A stretch of DNA of 64,000 bases from Drechmeria coniospora (GCF_001625195.1 NC_054390.1:3434027-3498026); one strand, 5' to 3'. Shown: positions 10,841-23,485, counted from the first letter of the stretch. The notes: generated from the letters alone by a model not told the origin. Program-made: numbers and translations.

Positions 10841-13355
10841 CTGGGCCAGAGTGAGCTCCCCGCAAGCAACGCGGCTGGCCTGCTAGCAAGCCGCCAGCGC
10901 GCAGAGCCTCAGTGGGCACTAGGACCGCGATCCACTTCTGTTTTTTTTTCGGCTCAAGACTACAGGACCGCTACGGCTAGTGGCACTTGTCGAGGAAATC
11001 ATCACCCAGGCGCTTCCTACAGCGAGCGCCGCAGGTACAGGGACTCGTGCTCGTAGGTGCATGGCCCACGCAAGTGCTTGCGTACGCGTGCTGTGCGTGC
11101 TGTGCACGACGGAACCAACAGATCCCCGAGCGAGTAGTGCGAAACGGAATGAGTTTTGTTTGTTCGTTAGTTGGTTGGTTGGTGGATCGCTGGCGGGCTG
11201 CTTGCTTGCTTGTTGGCTTTGCCTGTTGCTTGCCTTGCATTGTTTGTTAGCCGGCAATACCCGTTGTCCGCCAAGAGATGACGGTCAAACGACGCTAGCC
11301 AGTTCTAGAGTCGGGAACCAGGCCGGTCAGCAGCCTCGTAGAAAAAGTCTCTTTGGATATTTGTCGACTCCATTGCGAAAGGCTAAGCTGCGGACTCTCG
11401 TCGTCCTATGCGTACGAGGATGCGTAGCCTAGCCCATGAGCGAAGCGCGAGGTGGCATGGAACCGCGTTGACGGACTCATGGGTCTGCACTTAGGCCGGC
11501 ACTTACTCGGGTGCCAGTACGAGTAATGCGTCGACCGGCGGCTCGCCTAACCCCCATGGAGTTGTTCCTAGCCTCGCAAGAAACATACCGCGGCGGGGAG
11601 AGAGAAGGGAGAGTCTACAACTACACGCACGTCGCCATGGATGGGGGATGTTCGCATGAATGGGGTATCCTAGCCTGCCGTATCCCACGTGCGCGCTCCT
11701 TTGGCCGTCGGCTTCCTGATTCTTTTCCGTCGTCCAATGTGGAAAGCAGGCGGAGCAGATCATGACGACACAACAGTTGTCATGTACCTATAACGGCCCT
11801 TTGAACCCACCATCCAGTGCCAGTACACCTACAGTACAGTACTTACTTGGGCTGGCATTGTGCATCTGGCATTCATGATGCACTATAAGGCGCGCACGTA
11901 TAATGGGCTACTGGTGCTCCGTAGGTGCTCCGTCGTTACTGACTGACACCTGAGCAAGTACTTGTATATACACGGATGTACATACTTGCTTGCAGCATAC
12001 AGTGCTTGCATTATGCGCCGCGCAGCCAAGTACCGCGAGTATGCTTATGCGCGGCTTGCCGTGACATGCCGGCGGCCATCATGTCCCCCCTCGCCTCGCC
12101 TCCATGGACGCCTTGTCCGGGATGCGCTGTCCGGGTCGCCGGGAGGATGCCGAGAAAGTGTCACCATCCTCTCCCAACGGCCTCGCAAGGGACCCCTTGC
12201 CGCTGCAGGTGGCCGGAACCCGATGCGAGCGCGCGGCCGGTAGGTAATAAGCGCACGACCCGGGTCCGAATATCTTTGCCACCTGATTCCGCCTGCCGCG
12301 TCGTCTGTCCCGCACCGGCACACGTGTCGGCGGGAAATTCACAAAAAGCCCAACGCTCGCGGTGCGGGCGAGTGGTCCATGTACACGTACTTGCCCTGCC
12401 GTAAGTAGTTGTACACAGCTGGGAAGCACGCAGAGTGCAGATGCGTGCATGCATGCAGGTGGTGTATATGCGTGCGTGTCGTGACCGTACCGGGTGCCGT
12501 GGGTGCACACACCCTCCTCGCCGGCGGCCGACCCGATCCATATATCGTCATCACTTCCCGCCGTTGCATCGTACGACCCTCATCATGTCGTCGCGAGTTC
12601 CGACAGAGGCTAGGGCCAGCCGTTGCCTGCCAGATGCGTTACAAGGGCCGTGACGCTGAGATACGCACAGAGCTGCCGATGAGAGATCAGCACGACGGCA
12701 ACGGGCACGGACTCAAGTGCAAGCATGCAGGCAAGCACGGGCACTCGAACGAACGAGCAGTGTTGCTGCACCCCTACCGCGAAGCATGTCCCGTGTGCTG
12801 ATAGCATCTCCGCGCGAGAACGTTCCCGCCGACTGAGCAATCACGAGGCGCGACAGTTGTCCTGAGAATGTAATTGCGGCCATTCAGCTTTTGATTGCAT
12901 GTCACATACCGAGCAAGGCACATCATCATTGATCATCTGCATTCAGAGACCCAGCCTGCTAGCGAGCATCCTCTTCGCAACTCGAGTCGTACATTGCTTT
13001 CGTTTCCCTTGCCAGCCTTGCCGGTTGCCTATTCCATCAGCAACGCTGTCCCTCTCGCCGTCATGAAGCCGTGTGTCACAATGCCCTCGTGGCCATGACA
13101 AAGAGAATCAAGAAGAATGGGAATGGCCATCCATGATGGCAAAAAAAAAAGGGCGGCCGTATGAGGTGTGTATAGGTAAACAGTGACCGCTGCTGAAACG
13201 TAAGAACAATAGAGAAATCCGCCCTCGAAGGGAACAAAGGAACAAGTGGCGGATGAAATCGAGAAAAGGTGTAAGTGTCGAATGCTGCCGCTGCCGTACG
13301 GGCGGCACAGAAAGGTCGAGGACGCGGCCACCGCAGAGGGCCGCCTTCGATGGGT

Positions 13356-15586
13356 TCATACCACCTCCTCGCCGTCCTCCTCCTCCTTAAACTGGTGTCC
13401 GCCGTCGATGTTGATGGCATCGCGAACCCACGGTTCGGAAGCGACCTTCTCCACGCTCCACCGGCTTCGAGCCCGCTTCAGGAGGCCTTCGGTAATGTCC
13501 ATGGCGCCGACGAGGTTCTGCTCCTCGAACTTGGCCACGCTCCCCTCGTGGTCGCCGTCGTCTCCGCCGTAGTCGACCCAGCGCCACTCGACCCTGGCAA
13601 TCCGGTGGCTCGTGCGACTGCGCATCCGGTGATGGTCGCTCATGCCCGGGTGCGGGTCAAAGGGCAGCCGAGACTCCAGGAGGGCGTAGAGGAGAACGCC
13701 CAGGGACCAGGCATCCGTCGCTCGGCCGTCGTAGGGTTGGCCCATGATGACCTCGGGCGCGGCGTAGTCGTCGGAGCCGCAGCGCGTCTCGAGCTTTTCA
13801 TCGTGGGCGATGCGGCGCGAGAGGCCAAGGTCGGCGAGCGTGACGATGGAGTGCGGAAACGTCGTCCAGTCCACCGTAGGGTCGGCGAGCTCTGCGGCCG
13901 TGAGGTTGACGAGGACGTCTGGCCAAGGTCAGCGGAACGGCGGAGGCGGCAACGGGGGTTGGGTGTTGGGGATGAATTGGAGGCGTGCCGGGGGCGAGGG
14001 GAAGGGGAGGGGGGGGGCGTACTTTCGAGCTTGATATCTCGATGAACAATGTGCCTCTCGTGCAGATAGCAGACGGCGCCGACGAGTTCGGCAAACATGC
14101 GCCTCATCAGCTGGGGCGTCAGAATGTCGCGATGCGAGGTGGCCATGTCGAAGAGATCTCCTCCAGGACAGTAGCTCAAGACGAGGATCGCTCTCGTCGG
14201 CTCTATGCTCCAGGCCTTGAGGTTGACGAGCGACGGGTGCCGAATGCTCAGCATAATCTCCAGCTCCCTCTTCAAGCTCATCTCGACGCGCTCCTCCGAA
14301 GCGCCGCCCCGCGGACCGTGCTCGCACACCTTGACGGCGACGAGCTTCCTGCTGTCAACCTTGCCGTCCTCGGAGGGGGACGTCGGCTCGGGCTCCTGCG
14401 TCGGCGTCACCTGACTCGTCGCGAGCATGACCCTGCTGAAGGTGCCCTGGCCGAGCAGGCGGAGGGCTCTCCAGCGGCGCAGCTTCCCGTCGTCCCGTGT
14501 GCGCGCCTCGAAGATTTCGAATCCGCCGTCCTTGGGCTTGCTCCCGTCCGTCAAATCCTTGGACGAATCACTGCCGGGCGGCGTCGGCGGCTGGGCGACG
14601 GCGGCTGTGAGGCCGCGCGAGGCTGCAAAGTTGGGCTCCCTCCTCATGCCGAGGTCGTCGCCGTCGGATGTGCCGACGTCGGCATGCGATCCAGAGACGG
14701 CGACGGGCCGCTGGGGGGGAACGATGTGGTCCGGAACGTACTCGCTAACGCTGCGGTTCTTGCCGTGGCTCGGGGGCTGCGGATGATGGCATTTGCCGGC
14801 CTCGGTGCCGTGGGCGGAATCCAAGTTGGCGTACATCCTGCGCTTGGACGCGCTGACGGCAGCCTGCTCGATCAGCTCGCCGCTCGTCGTGATCAGCACC
14901 GACGGTTCGCCCACGTTCCGCAGCCGCGTGCGGGTGCCCGGAGGCGACGTCGGCGCAAAATTCAACATCTTCCACGGCCCGGGGGAGTGGCTCGACAGCA
15001 GCGGGCTCGGCAGCGGTGTCATTTTGCCCATGGCGGCGATGACGGGGCTCGGGATGACGCTCTGCGTTCCGCCTGCAGAACCGAGGCTGTTGGACAAGGC
15101 CGATTTCAGGCTCGACGCTCCACACTCGGCCCGCAGGCTACCGCTCGAGGACTTGCTCCGCAGGGCACGCGACGGCGAGAGGTTCGGGCCGTCGCAGTGG
15201 GCGCTGGGGGAGGGTGTGATGTTCACGGGCCCGGGAAGGTCGGTGGAGATGCGCAGGGGTGTTCCGGGGCCGCAGCCGTTCCGCGAAGCACGGCGGTGGT
15301 GGCTGGTCGGTTCCAAGTCGGTCGGTGGTGGTGGCGAGGGTGCGATGGTGGTCGTCCGAAACTGCAACGGAGCTTGCTGGTTCGACGGGGCAGGGGCGAA
15401 GGCATCGGCCTGTGCCGCGGAGTCTCTGGGGTTGGCACGGACGACGTCGACGTCGACGTGCATCGAGTTGGGATTCTTCACGTCGGCATAAATCGTGTCG
15501 GCATTGGGCGGGACGTCGGACGCTTCGGAGCGGGTCATGTCGTTGAACATGGCCGTCATCAATCGGGAGGCGGGCGCGCCGGTCAT
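13356..15586 (-). CDS. Ser/Thr protein kinase (CAMK-like) with disordered N-terminus
   Basis: Two exons (15586-14023 and 13918-13356) encode 708 residues. The 104 bp intron (GTACGC...CCAG, phase 1) cuts the catalytic loop; splicing restores HRDIKLEN exactly. Residues 1-370 are low complexity, rich in Ser, Pro, Arg and Asn, with several SP/TP dipeptides. The kinase domain follows: a glycine-rich loop LGQGTFSRV (about 375), a catalytic Lys in VAVKV, HRDIKLEN (about 514-521), a magnesium loop reading DLG instead of DFG, an activation segment with CGSDDYAAPEV, and the DAWSLGVLLYALL helix. It should be active, since Lys, catalytic Asp and the metal Asp are all present. The open frame continues 5' to 16039 but from a TTG; ATG 15586 is the first in-frame Met. 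The fungal subfamily is uncertain. Confidence 0.85.
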
Positions 15587-16139
15587 GGCTGCGCGGACGG
15601 CCTGCCTACCCCTCGCTCCGCGCCGGCTGGCTTCCGGCTCGCTCGTGCACGAGACTCGGTCCCTTGGAGACGGCCGGGATCCGGCGCCTACAAGTGCGCA
15701 AGGGACCTTGCTGGAGCCCGATGCGTCCTTGCTTCGAGCACGGGTGTCGGCGTCGGCAGGCGTGAAGGTGCGGTTCGCAGGAGAGTGTCGGGAGGTGGCG
15801 AGGCAGGGGGGGCGAGGTCGAGGAGAGCGAGAGGGCGACGAGTGGCTCGCTTCTATAACGAGGACATGAGGGCGGTGTTTTGCCGTGTCGATGGCGGCGA
15901 AGGAGTGGAAGGGCGTCGTGGGCGTTGCGTCGTGTCGTGTCGTTTCGTGTCGTGTCGTGATGTCGATGGGGCGAAATGGAATGGGGTCGAGGACGAGAAG
16001 TAGTCGGTGTCGGTTCGGTAGTCGAGTGCGACTTCCCAACCAGTCGGCGGAAGGTTTGGGAGCGGACCCGTGGCAGTGGCAGCTTCTGGCCGATGCACAA
16101 CGATGTGGAGCAGATGGCGGCGCCTACGGCACACGGACT

Positions 16140-17130
16140 TGTACATGTACTTGTCGGTGCACATGCTGCAAGTAGACGCATCGCAGGGTAAGTGAATGTA
16201 CCGTCCGCGTACTTGCTCTCTACCACAGCGCGTGCATGGCGCTGCCGTGAAGGACAATAGCGACAAAGTAGGCGCCGGTACCGGTACATGCACTAGGGTG
16301 TGGTGTACAGCTCATGTGCGTACTGAACGTGCAAGTACGTACTGTAGCTCCTGCCGCGAGCTCGGGGCAACACGAATGGAGCACATTGGCAGGTGCCCCG
16401 GAGTGATTTGGCAAGACACAAGTACAGTACTTGTACGAAGTACATGCAGGTACATGACGAGCCGTTGAATGGTCGGCGATTGTGCATGTACTGTACTTGT
16501 GCATTTCTACCCTTGCCAAGTATCGACGGAGCCTTCCTGGTGGGGAAGCGGGGCAAAACTGGGGACTCGGGGGGGCGGCAAAATGGCGAGTTGGCCGCCA
16601 GCTTGTTGTTGCGAGTTTGGCAAGTACTTACTGTATAGTACATGTACTTACTTGCCTATGTACAAGCACGGGTATGGTAGGGGCAAGCAAGTATTTAAGT
16701 ATACGGAGTGCTCCGTACAGTGCTCCGTGCAGTATTTACTCCGTACAGTGCTCCGTGCAGTATTACTCCGTACAGTGCTCCGTGCAGTATTACTCCGTGC
16801 AGCATTACTCCACGCAGTATTACTCCGTGCAGCACTTGTACTCCGCGCAATACTTGTATTCCGTGCAATACTTGTACTCCGTGCAATACTTGTACTCCGT
16901 TCTTCAGTACATGTACAAGTAGGTGCACTTGCAACTTACTTACGGCGTGCTCAATGTAAGCAATCATTATTATCACATGTACGTGCTGGATGGACGGGCA
17001 TTCAAGCACTCTGTAATTAGGAATTCCAATACATGGGAGGAGGAATAGTACAACTAGGTACGGAGTACCAGGTAGGTACATTGAATCCGGTATCCCCACG
17101 GACTGGGGTGTACTATTACAGGCGAGTACA
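16140..17130. repeat. GTAC-word island including a tandem array
   Basis: Long stretch dominated by GTACTTG, CAAGTAC, ACTCCGTAC and GTACATGTAC words. Its core, 16712-16895, is an ordered tandem array listed separately. Confidence 0.7.
16712..16895. repeat. Composite tandem array with 27/28 bp, 15 bp and 18 bp units
   Basis: Three copies of a 27-28 bp unit start at 16712, 16740 and 16767 (TCCGTACAGTGCTCCGTGCA core). These pass into about 15 bp units of the type TACTCCGTGCAGCAT, and then into three copies of the 18 bp unit TACTCCGTGCAATACTTG. All units share the TCCGTGCA word, so the array looks grown stepwise from one seed. Confidence 0.85.
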
Positions 17131-17691
17131 TGTACTTGCATTCATTATCAACACTCACTCAATGACTCCAACGGCGGACAAAGTGCTGGAATCACTGCTG
17201 TTGCCGATGCTCGTGCCCGTCTGGTGCTTGGTTTCTTGGGTAGGTAGGCGGATCGGCACATGCATATACAGACAATGCAGGTCCATTCGCAGATGTACAC
17301 AAATGCAAGGGGAGACGCACAAGTATGTACTACATGCATACACGCATGCATGCGCAGGAAAGCAAGTAATGCTTAGTTATTGACCGCCCACTTGCATGCA
17401 AGTATAGCATCTCTGCTGTGTCCCTTGTCGTTCAAGGCCCTCCGTTCGCCCCACGGCTGCACTGGGCATGTCATTCGAGACAAGCTGCGCAACGCTTCGT
17501 TCCATTCTCGTCTGCACCCTCCATGTGCGCTTCAGGGCGTTGGGGACAGCTAATTGGAAAAGCTATGTTCTCGCACGAGTATATTTTTACGCAAAGTGTG
17601 CACCTATACATGTATATATGTAAGCAGTTTGTCCTGGCTCTACATTGAGCGGTCATGCTGCACTGCGGAGGCATTCAAACGACAGTTATGT

Positions 17692-17707
17692 GCGGAGTAC
17701 TCCGTAC
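17692..17707. repeat. Imperfect 16 bp palindrome around CGG-N6-CCG
   Basis: GCGGAGTACTCCGTAC differs at one outer position from the perfect palindrome seen at 18935 and 37479. It contains CGGAGTACTCCG. Confidence 0.6.
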
Positions 17708-18689
17708 AGTATGTAGCGATTCCTTCCACTGACATCAGTGCATCATCATCTGGCGACTGTTATGCCTGGCCTGCTGCAGACCACTTGCGTCGTACATTTT
17801 GCGCGTGGCTCGTCATTCAGCAACTGCCATTGGCCGAAGCACACATGCAGGAGCCGCACCACTCTGGGGTTTAATCGAGCCCTCGGCAGAGCCAGGAGAG
17901 TCAGGAGAGTCAAGTTTGAGTCGGACCGAATGAGGAAGAGGGGGAGGAGAGTGAATCAAGAGAGTCAGGAGGGTCAAATGAGTCTGGCCATGGCAGGACG
18001 CAGCTGAAAGACGAGCTTACCGCTATGCGATGCACGGTACTGGCAGATGCATCTTCGCGCTGCGTAGGCGGGCTTGCACAGGACGCATGTGCCGATCCGT
18101 ACAGGTGTGCAGGTGTACGGAGAGGGATACCGGTTTGCTGCTGCCTGTGAGCAGCGAATATATAGCTTGGCCACCTTGACACCGCGGCCCGGACGGGAGT
18201 ACTCCACAGTTTGATTCGGTGCCGATCCGGCTGGGTCCGAGGATTCGTCGGGCCGCCAACACGTCCTGCGACGGTATGCCGATTGAATGCCGAGTGACCG
18301 CTGCGTCCATGTCAGCGCAGGAATGCGCATCGAATAAAGTACGTGCAAATGCATCGTGTGGTGCAACGTCTCTCCTGCCGTCATGATGTCAAAAATAACA
18401 ATCGTCCAATACTTTCATTGGCCTTGACAGCGATCAGACAAGTGACGGAAGCGCTCCCCAGAACGTAGACGGGCGATTGCACGGAATTGGTGCCAGGTCT
18501 GCGGCTGGCAGTGGCAGAGGAAGAGTACTGCCTACTAGGTATGGATGACGCTGTACCTCGTCGGCGATAGGTACAACCAACCCTAGGTTCTCCGTATCTA
18601 GTACCTATGCGTACTTGTTTCATTGCCTGTATGATATGAACATTGAGTTTGTAGTCGCCTAATGGCCAAAGCCCGTGAGCCTACAAATG

Positions 18690-19145
18690 TGTCAATGTAC
18701 GTAGGTGTGTTACTTGCACTCCGTTCATGTATTACTTGCTTGCAACATGTTCTGTACTTGCAGCGTACAAGCACTATTCCGTAGAGTAGTCGTACTTTGG
18801 GTACCAGTTACCTAGTACGTGCACTTGGTATCATACTGCAAGTTCTGTACGGAGCACTGTAAGTACCTAGTAGGCTGTAATCCTCCGTACACCCACTGCA
18901 CTGTGCCCTGTTCTTGGTGGAATGATGACACACCTACGGAGTACTCCGTACTGTACAGCGTACCTAGTACGAAAGGACCGTACCGTACGACAAGTATCGG
19001 CTCCCCGTGGTGCGCTGCACATACCTCGTACCTAAGGCACCTAAGTAAGTAGTACCTAGATAAGTAAGTAATACATAACTACTGTACGGAGTAAGTAGTG
19101 CCGATTACGGCAGGTGTGCACAAGTACAAGTACAAGTACCTCCGT
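18690..19145. repeat. GTAC-word island upstream of PRI2
   Basis: Rich in TAGTACCTAG, CAAGTAC and TACGGAGTA words. It ends about 300 bases before the PRI2 start codon and contains a perfect palindrome at 18935-18950. Confidence 0.7.
18935..18950. repeat. Perfect 16 bp palindrome TACGGAGTACTCCGTA
   Basis: Exact self-complement carrying CGG-N6-CCG, the geometry bound by some Zn2Cys6 fungal regulators. It lies about 490 bases upstream of PRI2. Whether it is a regulatory site or just a product of the repeat vocabulary cannot be told from sequence. Confidence 0.6.
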
Positions 19146-19443
19146 ACTAGGCGGGGACACCTGCCGCTCCATCAAGAGCCCGCAGGACCAACACCGCCTG
19201 CCCCTCTGGGACCTGCTTGCTGACTGTCACGGAAGCCGCACCTCATTGGCCGTCACCCTAAATGGGTGCCCCGCACCTTAACGCGTCCTGTCGCGTCTCC
19301 CACCTCGTTCACCTCCATCACGTCTGCCTCCAGTGACTTGCTTGACCTGTGACGTCTCGTCACCTCGTCCGCTACCCTTCCCCCGTCCTCGATCCGCCCC
19401 ATCCATCATCGACGGCCGCACGCCCCCCGAGGCAACCGGCAGA

Positions 19444-21285
19444 ATGCTGCGACACGACTACAACCGCATCGATCCGAAGCGACGCAACGTCGTCGACCAC
19501 CGGAAGAGGCAGTTCGCCACGCCCCAGTACAAGGATGCCGAGTATCCTCACCGTCTCAACTTTTACACCGACGCGCCCACGGCCGACATCACGCTCGAGC
19601 AGTTTGAGCAATGGGCCATCGACCGCCTCCGAGGTTTGACTCCCGCGCGGCGGCGGCCGGCAGCGAGGGCGACGAGAAGCCGCTGACCCCTCGCCAGTCC
19701 TCGCCGAGCTCGAGGCGTGCTCGTTCCGCAACAAGTCGGCGGCCGAGACGGCGTCGCACATGAAGCCCATCCTCGACAAGTACCTGCCGCTCGACAGCAA
19801 CAGCTCGGGCTCGACGAAGCTCCCCGCGCAGAGGCAAAAGGATCACTACAGCCACTTCATCCTGCGGCTCGCCTTCTCCTCGACCGAGGACCTTCGCCGT
19901 CGCTTCGGCCGGGTCGAGACGATGCTCTTCCGCATGCGATTCGGCAGCGACGACCTCGGCGAGCGATCGGCCTTTGTCTCGGGCCTCGACCTCGACTGGT
20001 GGGAATCCGTCGGCGACGACGAGAGGCGCGAGCACCGAGACGAGCTCCTGGCCATGGGACCCAAGAAGGGCGCCGCCGACGACGACAGCTGGTTCAAGGT
20101 GGACTGGCAGCGCGTGCCCGACCTCGTCGAGCAGCGGCGCGTCTTTGTCAAGCACGGCAAGGCCTTTGTGCCCGGGAGGGAGCAGTCGAGCATGGTCGTC
20201 GCCGAGTTCACCTCGCGGCTCGAGCGGCAACTCGAGGTAAGCGGGCGGGCCAAAGGCGAACGGCGTGATTGAAAGCAAGGGCTAACGGCATGCTCGACGA
20301 CGGCCAGCTGACGGCTCGGGCGCTGCCGCGGCTGGACGAGGACGACCGGCTGACGCCGATCCTCAACCACATTTCGAAAAACTTTGTCACGCCCGACTCG
20401 ACCTACGTCTCGAGCACGTCGGCGCCCGACGGCGCCCAGATCACGGCGGCCAACGTCGATGGCCTCTCGCAGCACTTTCCCGCCTGCATGTCGCACCTCC
20501 ACCGCTCGCTGCGGCGCGACGCGCACCTCAAGCACTACGGCCGGCTGCAGTACACGCTGTTCCTCAAGGGCATCGGCCTCAACCTCGAGGAGTGCCTGCT
20601 CTTCTGGCGCAACAGCTTCCACAAGGTCACCGACGACACCTTTAACAAGGAGTACCGGTACAACATCCGGCACTCGTACGGCGACGTCGGTGGAGACTCG
20701 AACCGACGCGGCGGCGGCTACAGTCCCTTTAGCTGCCAGAAGATCCTGACGGAGCACCCGCCCGGGCCCGGCGAGGCGCACGGGTGCCCGTACAGGCATT
20801 TCAACATGGAGAACCTCACGTCGCTGATGCAGTCCATGGCCGTCACGGACCGGTCGGTGCTGCAGGGCATCAAGGAGGACAAGGACAAGCAAAAGTACCA
20901 CATGGCATGCAACCGGTACGTGCCGGCGTCTCGTGTTTCTGCCCTCGCATTCGCCCGCGTCCTCCCGCCCACCCTTCCTCCCCTACTTCCTCCCTTATTT
21001 CCTCCCCTTCTTCCTCTCCCTCTTCCTCTCCCTCTCCCTCTCCCTCTCCCTCTCCCTCTCCCTGTCCCTCCCCACCTGGCCATCGCCGGCTAACCTCGTC
21101 CCTCTCGTCGGGTTTCCTCCAGCGTGTTTGAGCACATACACAAAGCGGAGATCAAGTTGGCCAAGGACGAGGGCGTCATGACGTCGAACCAGCTCGAGTC
21201 CATCGTCCACCCGAACGAATACTTTAAGCGCAGCTATCTGCTCAAAAACTTGGGCAAGAGCACGGACGTGAAGATGGAAGACTGA
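19444..21285 (+). CDS. PRI2: DNA primase large subunit
   Basis: Four exons (19444-19633, 19698-20236, 20308-20915, 21123-21285) give 499 residues, normal for Pri2/PriL. Introns are 64, 71 and 207 bp; all are GT-AG with in-phase joins. The protein partners the catalytic subunit Pri1 within DNA polymerase alpha-primase and makes the RNA-DNA primers for nuclear replication. The C-terminal 4Fe-4S domain is intact: the four expected cysteines appear in HFPACMSHLHRS, PFSCQKIL, HGCPYRHF and HMACN-RVFEH, the last one at the third splice junction. The N-terminal region (RLNFYTDAPTADITLEQFEQW) matches the family. ATG 19444 is the first in-frame Met; the open frame extends upstream only to a GTG. Intron 3 is unusually long because of a CCCTCT microsatellite. 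Confidence 0.95.
21000..21068 (+). repeat. CCTCTC microsatellite inside PRI2 intron 3
   Basis: Pyrimidine-only hexanucleotide repeat (TCTCCC units with some CTTCCT variants). It expands intron 3 of PRI2 to 207 bp while leaving the GTACGT donor and CCAG acceptor intact. Confidence 0.85.
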
Positions 21286-23485
21286 GCGGCGGCCGAGGCG
21301 GAAGCGGAGGCACCGGCGGCGTACCGGCAGGTGGGGAGCGCGCCTTAGAAGCGGCACGACCTCGCGCGGAGCGACCGACGGAATTTGCAGACTATCAGCA
21401 TCATATAGGGAGCACGGCGTTGGTCGGTCGGAAGGACAGGGCACATGCGAGTTTGATGGGACAATGGAGAGCGTACAGGGAGACAACGGGAGGGTCTTGC
21501 ATGGATGTTTGGATATACCACATACGTGAATGGAGTTGCTATGGCAGCGTGTACAGGAGGCATCTCCCAACACATCTCACAAAAGCAGTACGGAGCATCT
21601 GTTTGGTGCATGCACCCATGCACACGCGATTGACGCCTCCGACCAGACCGTGGGGTCTGTCGCCGCCGTTCCGAGTCCAGCGACACACTCTTGTCGACTG
21701 TCGATTTGATGGCACGAACCAGTGGTGGACTTTGTGGGCGAATAAGCCATGATGACGGGCGCCTAGGGGCGAATGCGTTGAGGAGCGAGTGCGTCGAGGG
21801 GCTGGTGAGAGGTGGTGAAATAGGAACAATAGTCACTCGTGTGTGACGACGGTGGTGTGTTGGTGTGACTTGGGGGCCGGCGCTGGCGAGAAAATCGCCG
21901 CTACCGAAGCACGAGGACGGCGGCTCGGAGCACGGCGGCTCGGAGAACGGCGAATGAGAGCAAACGACCCACCGACGGTCCGGCACCGGCGCCGTTGTCG
22001 GCGGGGCAAGTCATCCGGCGGCTCGGAGCGCCGCTTGCCCCCTCTCTCACGGCGACCGACGCCCCGCCGGCTCCCGACCGTGGATGCCCAACGACATGCT
22101 CATGCAGGACAGCACCACTCCAGGGTTACATCGACGGGAGTGTGCGCATGTCCGGCAGCATGGCTTCGCATGCCCATCAATGCTAGCAGCATTTCACCTC
22201 GTCGGATGCTGCACCTCGACGGCGGCTTGACGTCATCCAAGGCAAACTGCGTCGCACGCACGCACACTCGCATGCAGGCGGCGCGCATCGAGCGTGACTG
22301 CATGTACGTGTACACCGCTCTCCTGCGCTGCACAATACGCCGTTCCGTCAGCAAAGGCCTGCCTCCGTATCCGGTATTTCTCTCTCCACAGCCGCTCCAA
22401 GCACTGCATCGGGACGGCACGGGACGAGTGCGAGTGCGAGTGCTACGAGATTGATGCTGTGTCCGGAAGAGCTTGCGGCGGTGGCGAGGCTCACGATCTC
22501 GCGGGCATGGCCGCCGTCCATCGGTACGCGCTTCCTTGGCCGTCGGCCTCGGCATCGCTGCCAAGGTTTGGTGGTCGAGAAGCATGTCCCAGAGAGTTCG
22601 AGGCACACGCCGCGATCAAGAGCACCAGAGTATTCGCCACACGCAACGGCAAGCACAGTTGCCCGCTGGACCGGACTTGGATTCCTGCCAGTCCAACCCC
22701 CCCCCCCCGGCGTACGGGTACGGTGCATGCTTGCGCTTGTGGCAAGGCGCAAAACTCCCTGGGAGGAGCCATTCGTCGACGGGCTCGTGGCATTCGCCCA
22801 CGAAATTCCTCCCCGCCTCCTGCAGACGAGTGAGTGAGATTTGTTGTCTTGTCCTTGTTCGACGGCCGCCAGCACGCCGGCTCTGCCATGTCGCACCTCG
22901 GCAGTAGCCAGCGGCTTCGAATGCCTCGCGTCGCAGCCTGAGACCTATGACGTCGGGCGCCTCGGAGGAGCAACATTCCCCAGGCCGGGCCCAAGACACG
23001 GCTTGCACGTACTTGGAAGGTGCAAGACCTCCCCGGCCCGAGGTGGCCGCGTTCTGTCGCGCTCAACATTTCCGCCCAGGCCCGAGGTGATGCATGACGT
23101 ATCCGTGTCCGCATCCGTGGCCAGATGACACTGTGTGGCATGCCGGCAACTGGCGGTGCATGCCCAGTGTCGCAACGCGATCTTTGCCGGTCGTGCACTG
23201 TGCACGGAATCCGAGCCGGCAGTGGCCGCGGCAGTGCACAGTGCACATTCCAGTACTCTCGTATCACGTGGTCGTTGTAGGTGCCATTGTTGGATGCTTC
23301 TACGCGCAACATGAAAGACGTCTACATGCACTCCCACGCATCCTAGGGTTGGATGGATGCAGAGTTGCCCGGCGCTCTTACGTGTGGATGAGCTACGTGC
23401 ACATGCCTATGCCTAGCACTGCCCAGTTTGCACATGTTGCGTGGGGGAGGGATTCCTTGCCAGCGACAGCCATGGACAGTGCTCC

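Larger units (their letters stand above)
6028..13355. other. 7.3 kb gene-poor region between the Clr5 and kinase genes
   Basis: No frame here carries a domain, a credible multi-exon reading or homology I recognise. Contents: a GACA/GACT-type stretch and G run (6360-6413), a GA-rich microsatellite (about 6565-6592), GC-rich DNA with CTCG (7706-7727) and GACG (about 8073-8108) tetranucleotide runs, a GTAC-word island (about 8640-9480), a second island (about 10140-10840), a TTGG/TTGC-rich patch (about 11160-11235), and minor GTAC words near 11820-12010. The last few hundred bases are the 3' flank of the kinase gene. Frames of up to 280 codons occur on both strands but look like GC-driven chance. 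Confidence 0.5.
15587..19443. other. 3.9 kb intergenic region between the divergent kinase and PRI2 genes
   Basis: This holds both promoters. The kinase side carries a pentanucleotide CGTGT/TCGTG run (about 15930-15960) in its probable 5' UTR. The middle holds a GTAC-word island with a tandem array (16140-17130), then mixed non-coding DNA (17.2-18.6 kb), then a second island (18690-19145). The last 200 bases before PRI2 are C/T-rich. No coding sequence is recognisable; a frame translating the tandem array at 16695-17141 is discounted. Confidence 0.5.

Noticed and set aside
13985..16003. 672-codon frame on the + strand opposite the kinase
   Set aside because: Mirror frame created by high GC3 of the kinase gene; the minus strand has intact kinase motifs and a correct splice.
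13640..16039. Longer N-terminus for the kinase from 16039
   Set aside because: The frame opens at TTG with no in-frame ATG before 15586, and it crosses a CGTGT pentanucleotide tract likely in the 5' UTR.
16695..17141. 148-codon minus-strand frame with repeating VLHGVQ-type peptides
   Set aside because: It is the translation of the tandem DNA array; no start context, domain or flanking exon.
19846..20901. 351-codon minus-strand frame opposite PRI2
   Set aside because: Shadow frame. PRI2 on the + strand has all four iron-sulfur cysteines and matching splices.
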